DNA from: Agrococcus jenensis
GTDB taxonomy: Bacteria > Actinomycetota > Actinomycetes > Actinomycetales > Microbacteriaceae
Direction of reading: 5' to 3'
NCBI RefSeq assembly: GCF_003752465.1
Contig: NZ_RKHJ01000001.1
Coordinates: 744,001-808,000, forward strand
DNA length: 64,000 nucleotides
The notes beneath the pieces are model-generated. The model ran no database searches. It saw only the letters and a program-made list of their open reading frames with translations, and was not told the DNA's origin. Made by a program: the position numbers and the translations under genes. Positions 7,405 through 15,401 of this stretch are shown piece after piece (positions within the stretch are counted from its first letter, which is position 1; the number at the start of each line of letters is the position of its first letter).

Positions 7405-8519
7405 GCACCACCACCCGCGCCCCGGGCGCGAACACCCGCGGGCGCACGCGCTTCGCGCAGGCCGTCGGGATCGTCGCGCAGCGCGAGATCATGACGCAGC
7501 TGCGCTCGAAGGCGTTCATCATCTCGACGATCATCACGCTCGCGCTGGTCTTCGGCGCGGTGCTGTTCTCGTCGATCGGTCCGCAGCTGTTCGACGAGGA
7601 CACCGACGTCGCCACCACGTCGGAGCTCGCGCCGACGCTCGAGCAGCTCGACGGCATCGCCGTCGTCCCCGCCGACAGCGCGGATGCGGTGCGCGACGCC
7701 GTGCGCGACGGCTCGGTCGACGCCGGCGTCGTCGCGGGCGAGGGCCCCTCCGGGCTCGTCGTCATCGGCGACCGCGAGGCGCCCTCGAGCCTGCTCCAGC
7801 TGCTCAGCATCACGCCCGACCTCGAGCTGCTCGACCCGAACGCGCCCGACCCGATGCTGACCTACTTCATCGGCCTCGCCTTCGGCCTCGTCTTCTTCAT
7901 GTCGGCGATGACGTTCGGCCAGACGATCGCCAACTCGGTCGTCGAGGAGAAGGCGTCGCGCATCGTCGAGATCATGCTCGCGACGGTGCCGGCCCGCGCC
8001 ATCCTGGCCGGCAAGGTGATCGGGAACTCGATCCTGGCGTTCGGGCAGATCCTGCTCATCGCCGCGGTGGTGCTGCTGGGCGGCGCGATCACCGGCTCGC
8101 AGCTGCTGCTCGACGGGCTCGGCATGCCGATCGTGTGGTTCGTGGTGCTCTTCACCGTCGGCTTCATCATGCTGGCGGCGCTCTACGCGGCGGCGGCGGC
8201 GCTCGTCTCGCGCGCCGAGGACCTGGGCTCCGCGACGAGCCCGCTCATCATGCTGATCATGATCCCGTACTTCCTCGTGATCATCTTCAACAACAACCCG
8301 CTCGCGCTGCAGATCATGTCGTACGTGCCGTTCTCGTCGCCGGTCGCGGAGCCGATGCGCGTCTACCTCGGCACGATGGAGTGGTGGGAGCCGTTCCTCT
8401 CGCTCGCGATCCTGGTGGTCTCGACCATCCTCGTGATCGTCTTCGCGGCGAAGGTCTACGAGCGGTCGCTGCTCAAGACCGGCTCGGCGGTCAAGTGGAA
8501 GGACGCCCTCAAGGCCTGA
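7401..8519 (+). CDS. ABC-2 permease (NatB-like)
   Basis: 372 residues. One transmembrane helix near 38-58 (KAFIISTIITLALVFGAVLF), a large extracytoplasmic domain to about 150, then five further hydrophobic helices to residue 360: the NatB/ABC2_membrane_3 architecture. The segment NSVVEEKASRIVEIMLATVPA is the conserved cytoplasmic loop of this family. Translationally coupled to the ATPase gene. Downstream is a long imperfect hairpin (8549-8639) that may end the transcript. Confidence 0.9.
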   Translation: MSTTTRAPGANTRGRTRFAQAVGIVAQREIMTQLRSKAFIISTIITLALVFGAVLFSSIGPQLFDEDTDVATTSELAPTLEQLDGIAVVPADSADAVRDAVRDGSVDAGVVAGEGPSGLVVIGDREAPSSLLQLLSITPDLELLDPNAPDPMLTYFIGLAFGLVFFMSAMTFGQTIANSVVEEKASRIVEIMLATVPARAILAGKVIGNSILAFGQILLIAAVVLLGGAITGSQLLLDGLGMPIVWFVVLFTVGFIMLAALYAAAAALVSRAEDLGSATSPLIMLIMIPYFLVIIFNNNPLALQIMSYVPFSSPVAEPMRVYLGTMEWWEPFLSLAILVVSTILVIVFAAKVYERSLLKTGSAVKWKDALKA

Positions 8520-8548
8520 CGGGCTCCCGCCGGTCTCCCCGCCCCTCC

Positions 8549-8639
8549 GCACAACGCAAGCCCTCGGCCGGCGATCTGCGGCTGTCGCGCCCGCTCCGGG
8601 TCGGCAGCCGCAGCAGCCTGGCTGGGGGCTTGCGTCGTG
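8549..8639. repeat. Long imperfect inverted repeat, possible terminator
   Basis: Outer arms of 15 bp (8549-8563 and 8625-8639) match at 14 positions; an inner perfect 9-bp pair CTGCGGCTG/CAGCCGCAG lies at 8576-8584 and 8605-8613. It follows the permease stop and precedes the GntR promoter. There is no T-run. It could be a terminator or an intergenic hairpin element; nothing in it codes for a transposase. Confidence 0.6.
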
Positions 8640-8682
8640 CGAGCAAGGGCAGCGAAGAGCCCTTGCACCTCGGGAGGTTCTG

Positions 8683-8708
8683 TGGTTCATTAGTCAAGTA
8701 ATGAACCA
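8683..8708. promoter_or_regulatory. YtrA-type GntR operator
   Basis: Perfect 10-bp inverted repeat TGGTTCATTA-GTCAAG-TAATGAACCA. It resembles operators of the YtrA subfamily of GntR (ATTA/TAAT half-sites around a short spacer) and lies 80 bp upstream of a YtrA-type gene that heads its operon. AT-rich compared with its surroundings. Autoregulation is inferred. Confidence 0.75.
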
Positions 8709-8788
8709 ACGGAGCTCGGCGGAACGCGTCAGCGACCCGCCCGCTCCCGGATGTGCGCACATCCGACCCACCGACCGAAGGAAGCAGC

Positions 8789-9148
8789 ATGCTCGACGAC
8801 AGCAAGCCGCTGTTCGTAGCAGTGGCAGAGCAGATCGAGGACGGGATCCTCGACGGCACCTACGCCGAGGACGACCCCGTGCCCTCGACGAACGAGCTCG
8901 CAGCCTTCCTCCGCATCAACCCCGCGACCGCCGGCAAGGGCTTCAGCCTGCTCGTCGACGCCGGGGTGCTCATCAAGAGGAGAGGGATCGGCATGTTCGT
9001 CGCCCCAGGCGCTCGTGAAGCGCTCCGGCAGCGCCGGAGGTTCGCGTTCCAAGACCAGTTCATCGCACCCCTGCTCCGCGAGGCAGCACAGCTCGGCATC
9101 TCCGCCGAGGACCTCGCGGACATGATCACGAAGGAAGCCGTCCGATGA
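8789..9148 (+). CDS. GntR-family (YtrA-type) transcriptional regulator
   Basis: 119 residues, the short length typical of YtrA regulators, which have a winged helix and only a small C-terminal dimerisation tail. The helix-turn-helix runs about 8-72: PLFVAVAEQIEDGILDGTY, VPSTNELAAFLRINPATAGK and the wing IKRRGIGMFVAPGA. The start follows GAAGGAAG at a good distance. Stop and the next ATG overlap (ATGA), so it is coupled to an ABC ATPase, the normal YtrA context. The upstream palindrome is its likely site. Confidence 0.92.
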   Translation: MLDDSKPLFVAVAEQIEDGILDGTYAEDDPVPSTNELAAFLRINPATAGKGFSLLVDAGVLIKRRGIGMFVAPGAREALRQRRRFAFQDQFIAPLLREAAQLGISAEDLADMITKEAVR

Positions 9149-10062
9149 CCGCCATCGTCACCCGCCAGCTGTCGAAGCACTACCCCGAGGTACGCGCCCT
9201 CGACGGCGTCTCGATCGCGCTCGAGGAGCACCGCATCCACGGCCTCCTCGGCCGCAACGGCGCCGGCAAGACCACGCTCATGCAGCTGCTCACCGGCCAG
9301 GTCTTCGCGACCGACGGCACCATGGAGGTGCTCGGGGCGAGCCCGGTCGAGAACGCCGACGTGCTCATGCAGACGTGCTTCATCCAGGAGAGCCAGAAGT
9401 ACCCCGACACGTTCCGCGCGATCGACGTGCTGCGGGTCGCGGCCGGCGCCTACCCGAACTGGGACCAGGCGTTCGCCGACCGGCTCGTCGACGAGTTCCG
9501 GCTGCCGGTCAAGCGCATGATCAAGAAGCTCTCGCGCGGCCAGCTGTCGGCGATCGGCATCGTCGTGGGGCTCGCCTCGCGCGCGCCGCTGACGTTCTTC
9601 GACGAGCCCTACCTCGGGCTCGACGCGGTCGCCCGGCGGATGTTCTACGACCGCCTGCTCGCGGACTTCAGCGAGCACCCGCGCACCGTCGTGCTCTCGA
9701 CGCACCACATCGACGAGGTGGCGAACCTCCTCGAGCACGTCATCATCCTCGACGAGGGGCGCGTGCTGCTCGACGCCGACACCGACGAGCTGCACCACGC
9801 GGCGATCGCGGTCTCCGGCCGCGCGGCCGACGTGGATGCGTTCCTGTCGGACCGCGAGGTGCTCGAGCGCACCGTGCTCGGCACCCTCGCCACCGCCACC
9901 TTCACCGCGCGCGCCGGTGACGAGCGCGCCGCCCGCGAGGCCGGGCTCGACGTGAGCCAGGTCTCGCTCCAGGCACTCTTCGTGCACCTCACCACGGCGA
10001 ACGCCGCAGCCGCCGAGCAGCCCATCGGCACCCGTTCCGCGACCGACGTCGCGACCTCCTGA
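9145..10062 (+). CDS. ABC transporter ATP-binding protein of YtrA operon
   Basis: 305 residues. Walker A GLLGRNGAGKTTLM, signature LSRGQLSAIGI, Walker B LTFFDEPYLGLD and switch His in VLSTHHIDEV are all present. The C-terminal third (about 215-305) is a poorly conserved extension, as in bacitracin/lantibiotic-type ABC-2 ATPases. Works with the permease 11 bp downstream. The context of a YtrA repressor suggests induction by envelope stress or a peptide antibiotic; that is inference from other YtrA operons. Confidence 0.9.
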   Translation: MTAIVTRQLSKHYPEVRALDGVSIALEEHRIHGLLGRNGAGKTTLMQLLTGQVFATDGTMEVLGASPVENADVLMQTCFIQESQKYPDTFRAIDVLRVAAGAYPNWDQAFADRLVDEFRLPVKRMIKKLSRGQLSAIGIVVGLASRAPLTFFDEPYLGLDAVARRMFYDRLLADFSEHPRTVVLSTHHIDEVANLLEHVIILDEGRVLLDADTDELHHAAIAVSGRAADVDAFLSDREVLERTVLGTLATATFTARAGDERAAREAGLDVSQVSLQALFVHLTTANAAAAEQPIGTRSATDVATS

Positions 10063-10073
10063 GAGGCACCGTC

Positions 10074-10808
10074 ATGCGCATCCGCAACGTCGTCCAGCTC
10101 CACACCGTCAACAAGCTGCAGGCCTTCGGCTGGCCGCTCGTCATCATGCTGATGTCGCTCACGGTCGTGCTCATCATCGGCGCGCTCGTCGTGAACGTCG
10201 CAGCCGCAGCCGGCGATGGCGCCCAGGCGCGCGCCGGGATGAACATGGGCATGCAGTGGAACGGCGCGATCTTCGCGCTGCTCGGCCCGCTCATCGGCTT
10301 CGGCTTCACCGCGATGGGGCAGTACTTCCCGCTCGCGCTCGGCCTCGGCCTCACCCGCCGCGAGTTCGCGACGGGCACCGCGCTCGTCTTCGCCGGCAAC
10401 GCGGCCTTCTACGCGGTGATCATCACGATCGGCAAGGTGATCGAGGTCGCGACGGGCGGCTTCGGGCTCGGCATCCGATTCTTCGACACGCACTTCACCG
10501 GCACCGGCGAGTGGTGGCAGACGCTCGTGCAGACGTTCCTGCTCATCCTCTCGGTGATGCTCGTCGGCGCAGCGATCACCACCGCCTTCCACCGCTGGGG
10601 GCAGTCGTTCCTCTGGGTCTTCTGGATCGCGCTCGCGGTCGTGGTGCTGGCCTTCTCGGCAGGCCTCGTGCTCTCGGAGCCGTTCCGCGGCTTCGCGGTC
10701 GACGTCGGGACGATGGGCTGGCTGCCCTGGATGGGCGTCGTCGCCCTCCTCGGGGCGGTCGGCGCGGCCGTCTGGCTCGCGCTCGTGCGCCGCGCGCAGG
10801 CTCGCTGA
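10074..10808 (+). CDS. ABC-type permease of YtrA operon
   Basis: 244 residues with six hydrophobic helices (about 20-42, 62-85, 100-125, 148-175, 180-202, 215-238), no signal peptide and no recognised catalytic motif. Start ATG 10074 follows GAGAGG. Order regulator-ATPase-permease with tiny gaps shows it is the membrane partner of the ATPase encoded at 9145. Substrate unknown. A strong hairpin follows. Confidence 0.85.
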   Translation: MRIRNVVQLHTVNKLQAFGWPLVIMLMSLTVVLIIGALVVNVAAAAGDGAQARAGMNMGMQWNGAIFALLGPLIGFGFTAMGQYFPLALGLGLTRREFATGTALVFAGNAAFYAVIITIGKVIEVATGGFGLGIRFFDTHFTGTGEWWQTLVQTFLLILSVMLVGAAITTAFHRWGQSFLWVFWIALAVVVLAFSAGLVLSEPFRGFAVDVGTMGWLPWMGVVALLGAVGAAVWLALVRRAQAR

Positions 10809-10823
10809 GCCGAGCACGCAGCA

Positions 10824-10858
10824 GGGGCCCGCCCGAGTCGTCGACTCGGGCGGGCCCC
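10824..10858. terminator. Bidirectional hairpin terminator
   Basis: Perfect 16-bp arms (10824-10839 and 10843-10858) with a 3-nt loop, made of G/C-rich sequence between the convergent permease gene and the small hypothetical gene. No T-run, as is usual in high-GC actinobacteria. Confidence 0.85.
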
Positions 10859-10868
10859 GCTCGTCTCG

Positions 10869-11141
10869 CTAGGGCGCTGCGCCCTCGGCGGCGTCGTCGT
10901 CGTCGGCGGCGACCGCCTGCTGCGGCTCACCCGCACCCTCGGTCGGGGCGCCGGAGCCGGCCAGCGGATCGGTCGGCTCGCCGCTGATGGGCCGGTCTGC
11001 GCCCCATGGCGACGGGCCGTCGAGCGCCTCGTCGAGCGCGTCCTGCGACTCCGCGGCCACCTGCTGGATCCTGCCGTCGTGCTCAGCGCCGGTGGTGCCA
11101 CCGGGCTGCAGCTCGTCGCCGCTCTGCGATGCGTCCGTCAT
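10869..11141 (-). CDS. Small acidic disordered hypothetical protein
   Basis: 90 residues, no family recognised. Composition is dominated by Asp, Glu, Gly, Ala, Pro and Gln with no hydrophobic core, so it is probably intrinsically disordered and soluble. ATG 11141 is preceded by GGAGGGAGACC, a strong Shine-Dalgarno, which supports a real gene despite its size. A CGGCACCG-GT-CGGTGCCG palindrome (11166-11183) sits just upstream in the leader. A similar small acidic protein is encoded at 12655-12960, on the other side of the photolyase gene. Confidence 0.6.
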   Translation of the reverse strand: MTDASQSGDELQPGGTTGAEHDGRIQQVAAESQDALDEALDGPSPWGADRPISGEPTDPLAGSGAPTEGAGEPQQAVAADDDDAAEGAAP

Positions 11142-11165
11142 CGGGTCTCCCTCCTGCTGCGCGGA

Positions 11166-11183
11166 CGGCACCGGTCGGTGCCG
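11166..11183. promoter_or_regulatory. Perfect palindrome in leader of small acidic gene
   Basis: 8-bp arms CGGCACCG/CGGTGCCG with a 2-nt centre, 25 bp upstream of the ATG at 11141. It could be an operator or a short RNA hairpin near the ribosome-binding site; nothing decides between them. Confidence 0.4.
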
Positions 11184-11260
11184 CTGCTTCCGCGCCGCGA
11201 GTCTTCTCCGGCAACCTGGACCGCCACTGACAACCTGGATGGCCGCGCAGGCGAGCCGGA

Positions 11261-12613
11261 TCAGCCCTTCACGGCGGCGAGGCGGTCGAGTGCCTCCTGG
11301 CGCTCGACGGCGTGGTCGAGGATGCGCTCGGGGTAGCCCTGGGCGCACCCGTCCGCGACCTTCCACGGCTCGTGCACCGCGGCGCCGGCGATGTGCCGGA
11401 GCTCCGGCACCCAGCGACGCACGTACTCGCCGTCGGGGTCGTAGCGCTGGCCCTGCACGACCGGGTTGAAGACGCGGAAGTAGGGCGCCGCATCCGTGCC
11501 CGTCCCCGCCGTCCACTGCCAGCCGTGGCTGTTCGAGGCGAGGTCGCCGTCGGCCAGCTGCTCCTGGAAGAACCGGGCGCCGTGCACCCACCACACGTGC
11601 AGGTCCTTCGTGAGGAAGCTCGCCGTCACCATGCGCACCCGGTTGTGCATCCAGCCCTGCGAACTCAGCTGCCGCATGCCCGCGTCGACGAACGGGAAGC
11701 CGGTGCGACCCTCGCACCACGCCTCGAAGCCCTCACCCGGCTCGTCGTAGGCCATGCCGCGCAGCTGGTCCCCGAAGTCGCGCCACGCCGATCGCGGGTG
11801 GTGCCACAGCACGTCGGCGTAGAACTCGCGCCACGCGATCTCGGCCTGGAAGCGCTTGAGCGAGCGCTGCGCCGCCTTGCTGCGCCGCGGCGCGATGCGA
11901 TCGAGGTCGGCGAGCAGCGTGCGCGGATGCACCGTGCCGAGCTTCAGCGCGATCGAGAGCCGCGAGGTGCCGTCGAGGTCGGGGCGGTCGCGGTGCTCGT
12001 CGTAGTCGTCGATGGGGCCGTCGAGGAAGGCGGCCCAGCGCTCGAGGGCCGTGTCCTCCGCCGCCCAGGACAGCTCGGCCTCGGTCTCGGGCACCGCGGG
12101 CAGCGGCTCGCCCTCGATCCCCCGCAGCCATCGCACGGCGTCCGGCAGCTCGGCGGGCGCGCGCCAGCCGTGCGCGAGCCAGGCGCGCGAGAACGGCGTG
12201 AAGACGCGGAAGGGCGAGCCGTCGGCCTTCCTCACGCGACCCGGCGAGACGGCGTAGGGCGTGCCCGTCGCGACGAGCGGCACGTCGAGCGCCTGCTCCA
12301 CCCGCGCGTCGCGCCGGCGACCCCCCGGGGTCGACTCGCCGGAGATGTGCACCGCATCCGCCCCGACCTCGTCGACGAGCTCGCGCAGCACCTGCTCGGG
12401 GGCGCCCTCCCGCACGACGAGCGCATCCTCGGTGGCCGTGCTGAGCGCGGCGAGGGCGGTGCGCAGGGCCGCGGCGCGCGCGGTGCCCGCGCCGACGAAC
12501 GCCGGGTCGACGATGAAGACGGGCAGCACCTCGCCGGCCGTGGCGGCCGCGACGAGCGCGGGATGGTCGCGCACTCGCAGGTCGCGCCGGAACCACACGA
12601 TCTGGGCACCCAT
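11261..12613 (-). CDS. phrB: Deoxyribodipyrimidine photo-lyase
   Basis: 450 residues, standard length for class I CPD photolyase. The N-terminal Rossmann domain opens with IVWFRRDLRVRDHPAL; the C-terminal FAD-binding domain has EIAWREFYADVLWHHP, GFPFVDAGMRQL, GWMHNRVRMVTASFLTKDL, and NSHGWQWTAGTGTDAAPYFRVFNP (split: FAD contacts and the Trp chain region). It uses FAD and blue light to split cyclobutane pyrimidine dimers. ATG 12613 begins directly at the conserved strand. No linked regulator; flanked by two small acidic hypothetical genes on the same strand. Confidence 0.95.
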   Translation of the reverse strand: MGAQIVWFRRDLRVRDHPALVAAATAGEVLPVFIVDPAFVGAGTARAAALRTALAALSTATEDALVVREGAPEQVLRELVDEVGADAVHISGESTPGGRRRDARVEQALDVPLVATGTPYAVSPGRVRKADGSPFRVFTPFSRAWLAHGWRAPAELPDAVRWLRGIEGEPLPAVPETEAELSWAAEDTALERWAAFLDGPIDDYDEHRDRPDLDGTSRLSIALKLGTVHPRTLLADLDRIAPRRSKAAQRSLKRFQAEIAWREFYADVLWHHPRSAWRDFGDQLRGMAYDEPGEGFEAWCEGRTGFPFVDAGMRQLSSQGWMHNRVRMVTASFLTKDLHVWWVHGARFFQEQLADGDLASNSHGWQWTAGTGTDAAPYFRVFNPVVQGQRYDPDGEYVRRWVPELRHIAGAAVHEPWKVADGCAQGYPERILDHAVERQEALDRLAAVKG

Positions 12614-12654
12614 GCGGGCAGGCTACTGCCGCCCGCCGGATGCCCGATGTGCGC

Positions 12655-12960
12655 TCAGCGCAGCGGCTCGGCGAGGTTCGCCGGGGGCTTCCCCTGCTCG
12701 GCGCTCGACGGGTCGCTCGGCGTGAGCTCGCCGTCATCCGTCTCGCGATCCGCGCGCAGTCGCTCGTCCTCCGCCGACGCGGTGCCCGCTACCCGGCCGC
12801 CGTCGCCGGACTGCACCTCGTGCTGGCCCTGCGGCTCGTCCGCCTCGCCTGCCGGCCACTCGGCCGCGCCCAGGCTGTCGGCCGACGCCGGGATCGCGTC
12901 GTCCGGGAGCACGGCGCCCGCACCCTCCGGCACCCGTGCCTGGTCGGTCTCGTCAGACAT
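12655..12960 (-). CDS. Small acidic disordered hypothetical protein
   Basis: 101 residues, rich in Glu, Asp, Ala, Pro and Gly, with no hydrophobic segment and no recognised family. ATG 12960 gives a frame that ends 41 bp before the photolyase start, on the same strand. Like the 90-residue product at 10869-11141 it begins MTD/MSD and appears disordered; whether they are related cannot be judged by eye. The upstream GAGG is 12-15 bp from the ATG, so the start is only moderately supported. Confidence 0.5.
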   Translation of the reverse strand: MSDETDQARVPEGAGAVLPDDAIPASADSLGAAEWPAGEADEPQGQHEVQSGDGGRVAGTASAEDERLRADRETDDGELTPSDPSSAEQGKPPANLAEPLR

Positions 12961-13059
12961 GTCCACTCCGATCCTCTTGCGGCACCGGCGGCACCGCTGG
13001 CGCACAGCACTCTCGTCCCCCGACCTGGAACCGTCCTGGACGCCTGCAAGGATGGATCC

Positions 13060-14172
13060 GTGCAGACGCTCCACGACGCGGACCGCCGCGGCTTCGCATC
13101 CGACAACTACTCCGGCGTGCACCCCGAGGTGCTCGCCGCGATCGCTGCCGCGAACGGCGGCCACCAGACCGCCTACGGCGCCGACGAGTACACCGCGCAC
13201 CTGCAGGAGGTCGTGCGGCGCCACTTCGGCGACCAGGCCGAGACGTTCCCGGTCTTCAACGGCACGGGGGCGAACGTGCTCGCCCTGCAGTCGCTGCTCC
13301 CCCGCTGGGGCGCCGTGGTGGCCGCGAAGACCGCGCACATCAACGTCGACGAGGGCGGCGCGCCCGAGCGCGTCGGCGGCATGAAGCTGCTCACCGTGCC
13401 GACGCCCGACGGCAAGCTGACGCCCGAGCTCATCGACCTCGAGGCATGGGGCTACGGCGACGAGCACCGCGCGCAGCCGCTCGCCGTGTCGATCACGCAG
13501 TCGACCGAGCTCGGCACCCTCTACACGGCCGACGAGATCCGCGCGATCGCCGACCACGCGCACGCCAAGGGCATGCTGCTGCACGTCGACGGCGCGCGCA
13601 TCGCCAACGCCGCGGTCGCGCTGGACCAGCCGCTGCGGGCGTTCACGACGGATGCCGGGGTCGACATCCTCTCGCTCGGCGGCACGAAGAACGGGGCGAT
13701 GGGCGCCGAGGCGGTCGTCGTGCTCTCCGAGCGCGCGGGCCACGGGCTCGTCTACCTGCGGAAGCTCAACATGCAGCTCGCATCGAAGATGCGCTTCATC
13801 TCGGCGCAGCTCGTCGCGCTCTTCGAGGGCGAGCTGTGGCGCGAGAACGCCGTGCACGCGAACGCGATGGCGGCCAGGCTGCGCGCCGCGGTCGAGCAGC
13901 TGCCGGGCGTCTCGTTCGCCTACCCGACGCAGTCGAACGGCGTGTTCGCGCGGCTGCCCGAGGGCGTCGCCGACGCGGTGCGCGAGGCGTTCTTCTTCTA
14001 CGACTGGGATGCCGCCGCCGGCGAGGTGCGCTGGATGTGCACCTGGGACACCACCGAGGCTGACGTGGACGCGCTCGCGGAGGCCGTGCGCGAGGCCGTC
14101 GGCGGGGAGCCGGTCGAGGCGGCGACGCCCGCGGAGCCGCTGCCCGCCGCACCGTTCCCGCCCACGAGCTGA
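13060..14172 (+). CDS. ltaE: Low-specificity L-threonine aldolase
   Basis: 370 residues, PLP fold-type I. Conserved sequence starts at FASDNYSGVHPEVLAAI; the substrate-binding TAYGADEYT follows, and the PLP-lysine is Lys210 in LSLGGTKNGAMGAEAVV, with the PLP-ring Asp in LLHVDGARIANAA. It cleaves threonine/allo-threonine to glycine and acetaldehyde. The GTG at 13060, behind AAGGATGG, gives a start just before the domain; a much longer upstream frame is Arg-rich. The last 25 residues are a Pro/Ala tail. Single-gene unit ending in a hairpin terminator. Confidence 0.92.
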   Translation: MQTLHDADRRGFASDNYSGVHPEVLAAIAAANGGHQTAYGADEYTAHLQEVVRRHFGDQAETFPVFNGTGANVLALQSLLPRWGAVVAAKTAHINVDEGGAPERVGGMKLLTVPTPDGKLTPELIDLEAWGYGDEHRAQPLAVSITQSTELGTLYTADEIRAIADHAHAKGMLLHVDGARIANAAVALDQPLRAFTTDAGVDILSLGGTKNGAMGAEAVVVLSERAGHGLVYLRKLNMQLASKMRFISAQLVALFEGELWRENAVHANAMAARLRAAVEQLPGVSFAYPTQSNGVFARLPEGVADAVREAFFFYDWDAAAGEVRWMCTWDTTEADVDALAEAVREAVGGEPVEAATPAEPLPAAPFPPTS

Positions 14173-14194
14173 GCCGGCCGGCCGCAGACACCAT

Positions 14195-14226
14195 CGGGGC
14201 CCCGGCGGTACTCCGCCGAGGCCCCG
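14195..14226. terminator. Hairpin terminator after threonine aldolase
   Basis: 14-bp arms (14195-14208 and 14213-14226) with one mismatch and a TACT loop. It lies between the convergent aldolase and DUF3618 genes and can serve both. Confidence 0.8.
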
Positions 14227-14247
14227 TGGCTGTTTCGTCCTGCTGGA

Positions 14248-14928
14248 TCAGGAGCCGGACTGCGCCTCGCCCTGCACGCGGTCCTTCGCCTGCTGGGCCT
14301 CGCCCTGCACGCGGTCCTTCGCCTGCTGCGCGTCGTCCTTGACCTGGCCGGCGGCGCCCTGCGCCTCGTCCTTGACGTTGGCCGTGGCGTCCTGCGCCGT
14401 CTCCTTGACCGACTGCGCGGCGTCCTGCGCGGGCTGCTTCAGGTGCTCGCCCGCCTCCTTCGCGACGTCCTTCGCCTCCTCCATGAGGGGCTGGGCGCTC
14501 TCCTTGACCTTGGCGGCGGCCTGCTTCTCGGGCTCGCTCGCCGGGATCAGCGACGCGATGAGCGCGCCGACGCCGAAGGCGATGAGGCCGACCGCGAGCG
14601 GGTTGCCCTTCGCCTTGCGGGCGACGGTCTGCGCGGCGTCCTGAGCGCCCTCGCCGACGCGGCCGACGGCGCCCTGCACGTTGCCGACGGCCCCGTGCAC
14701 GCTGTCACCGACGCGGTCGCCCACGCGGCCGACGGCTCCGGAGTCAGCGGGGTGGTCGCTGCCGAACAGGCGCTCCTTGACGTCACCGATCGCGGCCTTG
14801 GCTCGCGTCGCCTGACGGTCGACCATGCTGCTGGGCGAGACCTTCTCGGCGAGCGCGTCCACGTCGCCGCTGACCTCGTTGCGGGTGCGGTCGATCCGCG
14901 CGCGGATCTCCTCGGGTGTCTCAGTCAT
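14248..14928 (-). CDS. DUF3618-domain protein with helical repeat tail
   Basis: 226 residues. The N-terminal DUF3618 motif is EIRARIDRTRNEVSGDVDALAEKV (as two parts, residues 6-30). One transmembrane helix lies near 113-132 (NPLAVGLIAFGVGALIASLI). The C-terminal tail (140-226) is an Ala/Lys/Glu/Gln amphipathic repeat, including two copies of QQAKDRVQGEA, resembling LEA-like or apolipoprotein-like surface helices. ATG overlaps the holin-X stop (ATGA). Last gene of a three-gene operon; probably an envelope stress protein. Confidence 0.8.
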   Translation of the reverse strand: MTETPEEIRARIDRTRNEVSGDVDALAEKVSPSSMVDRQATRAKAAIGDVKERLFGSDHPADSGAVGRVGDRVGDSVHGAVGNVQGAVGRVGEGAQDAAQTVARKAKGNPLAVGLIAFGVGALIASLIPASEPEKQAAAKVKESAQPLMEEAKDVAKEAGEHLKQPAQDAAQSVKETAQDATANVKDEAQGAAGQVKDDAQQAKDRVQGEAQQAKDRVQGEAQSGS

Positions 14929-15401
14929 CGGTTCTCCTCCTTGGTGTGCAGTGCATCGGGGATGTGCTTGACGGAGTCGACCGTCTCGGGCATCGGCTCC
15001 ACCTGCTTGAGCGCCTTGCGGCCCTGCAGGAAGAGCACGAGGGCGACCACGGCCCAGATGATGGCGACGATGAGCGCGCCCCATCCGAGGTGGTCGAGCA
15101 GGTCGCCGAGGACGAACATCAGCGTCAGCGACAGGAACAGGACCACGAGGTGACCGGCGTAGCCGGCGCCTCCCAGCATCCCTGCACCCTTGCCGGCGCG
15201 CTTCGCCTGCTCGATGCCCTCCGCCTTCGCGAGCGCGATCTCATCGCGCATGAGGGCGGAGACGTCCTGCATCAGGTCGCCGACGATGTCGCCGATCGAC
15301 TGCTGCGCCGCTCGGCGCTCGGCGTCGTTCGTGGCTGCCGCGACGACCGGGTCCTCGTGGGCGGCATGCGCGCCGGGCGCGCCGTACTCGGTGCTGCTCA
15401 C
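14925..15401 (-). CDS. Phage holin-like (Holin-X) family membrane protein
   Basis: 158 residues. After a soluble helical N-terminus (to about 70) come two transmembrane helices (about 83-105 and 111-132) with GHLVVLFLSLTLMFVLGDLL and a Lys/Glu-rich tail, the layout of the putative actinobacterial Holin-X family (PF07332). Despite the name these are chromosomal and usually found beside DUF3618 genes; no phage gene is nearby. GTG 15401 overlaps the upstream stop (GTGA). Middle gene of the operon. Confidence 0.82.
   Translation of the reverse strand: MSSTEYGAPGAHAAHEDPVVAAATNDAERRAAQQSIGDIVGDLMQDVSALMRDEIALAKAEGIEQAKRAGKGAGMLGGAGYAGHLVVLFLSLTLMFVLGDLLDHLGWGALIVAIIWAVVALVLFLQGRKALKQVEPMPETVDSVKHIPDALHTKEENR

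Noticed and set aside
8549..8639. Insertion-sequence remnant
   Set aside because: No transposase fragment and no target-site duplication seen; just an inverted repeat.
14925..15401. Prophage remnant suggested by the holin-like gene
   Set aside because: Holin-X is a chromosomal actinobacterial family; there is no endolysin, capsid or integrase, and it sits in an operon with DUF3618.
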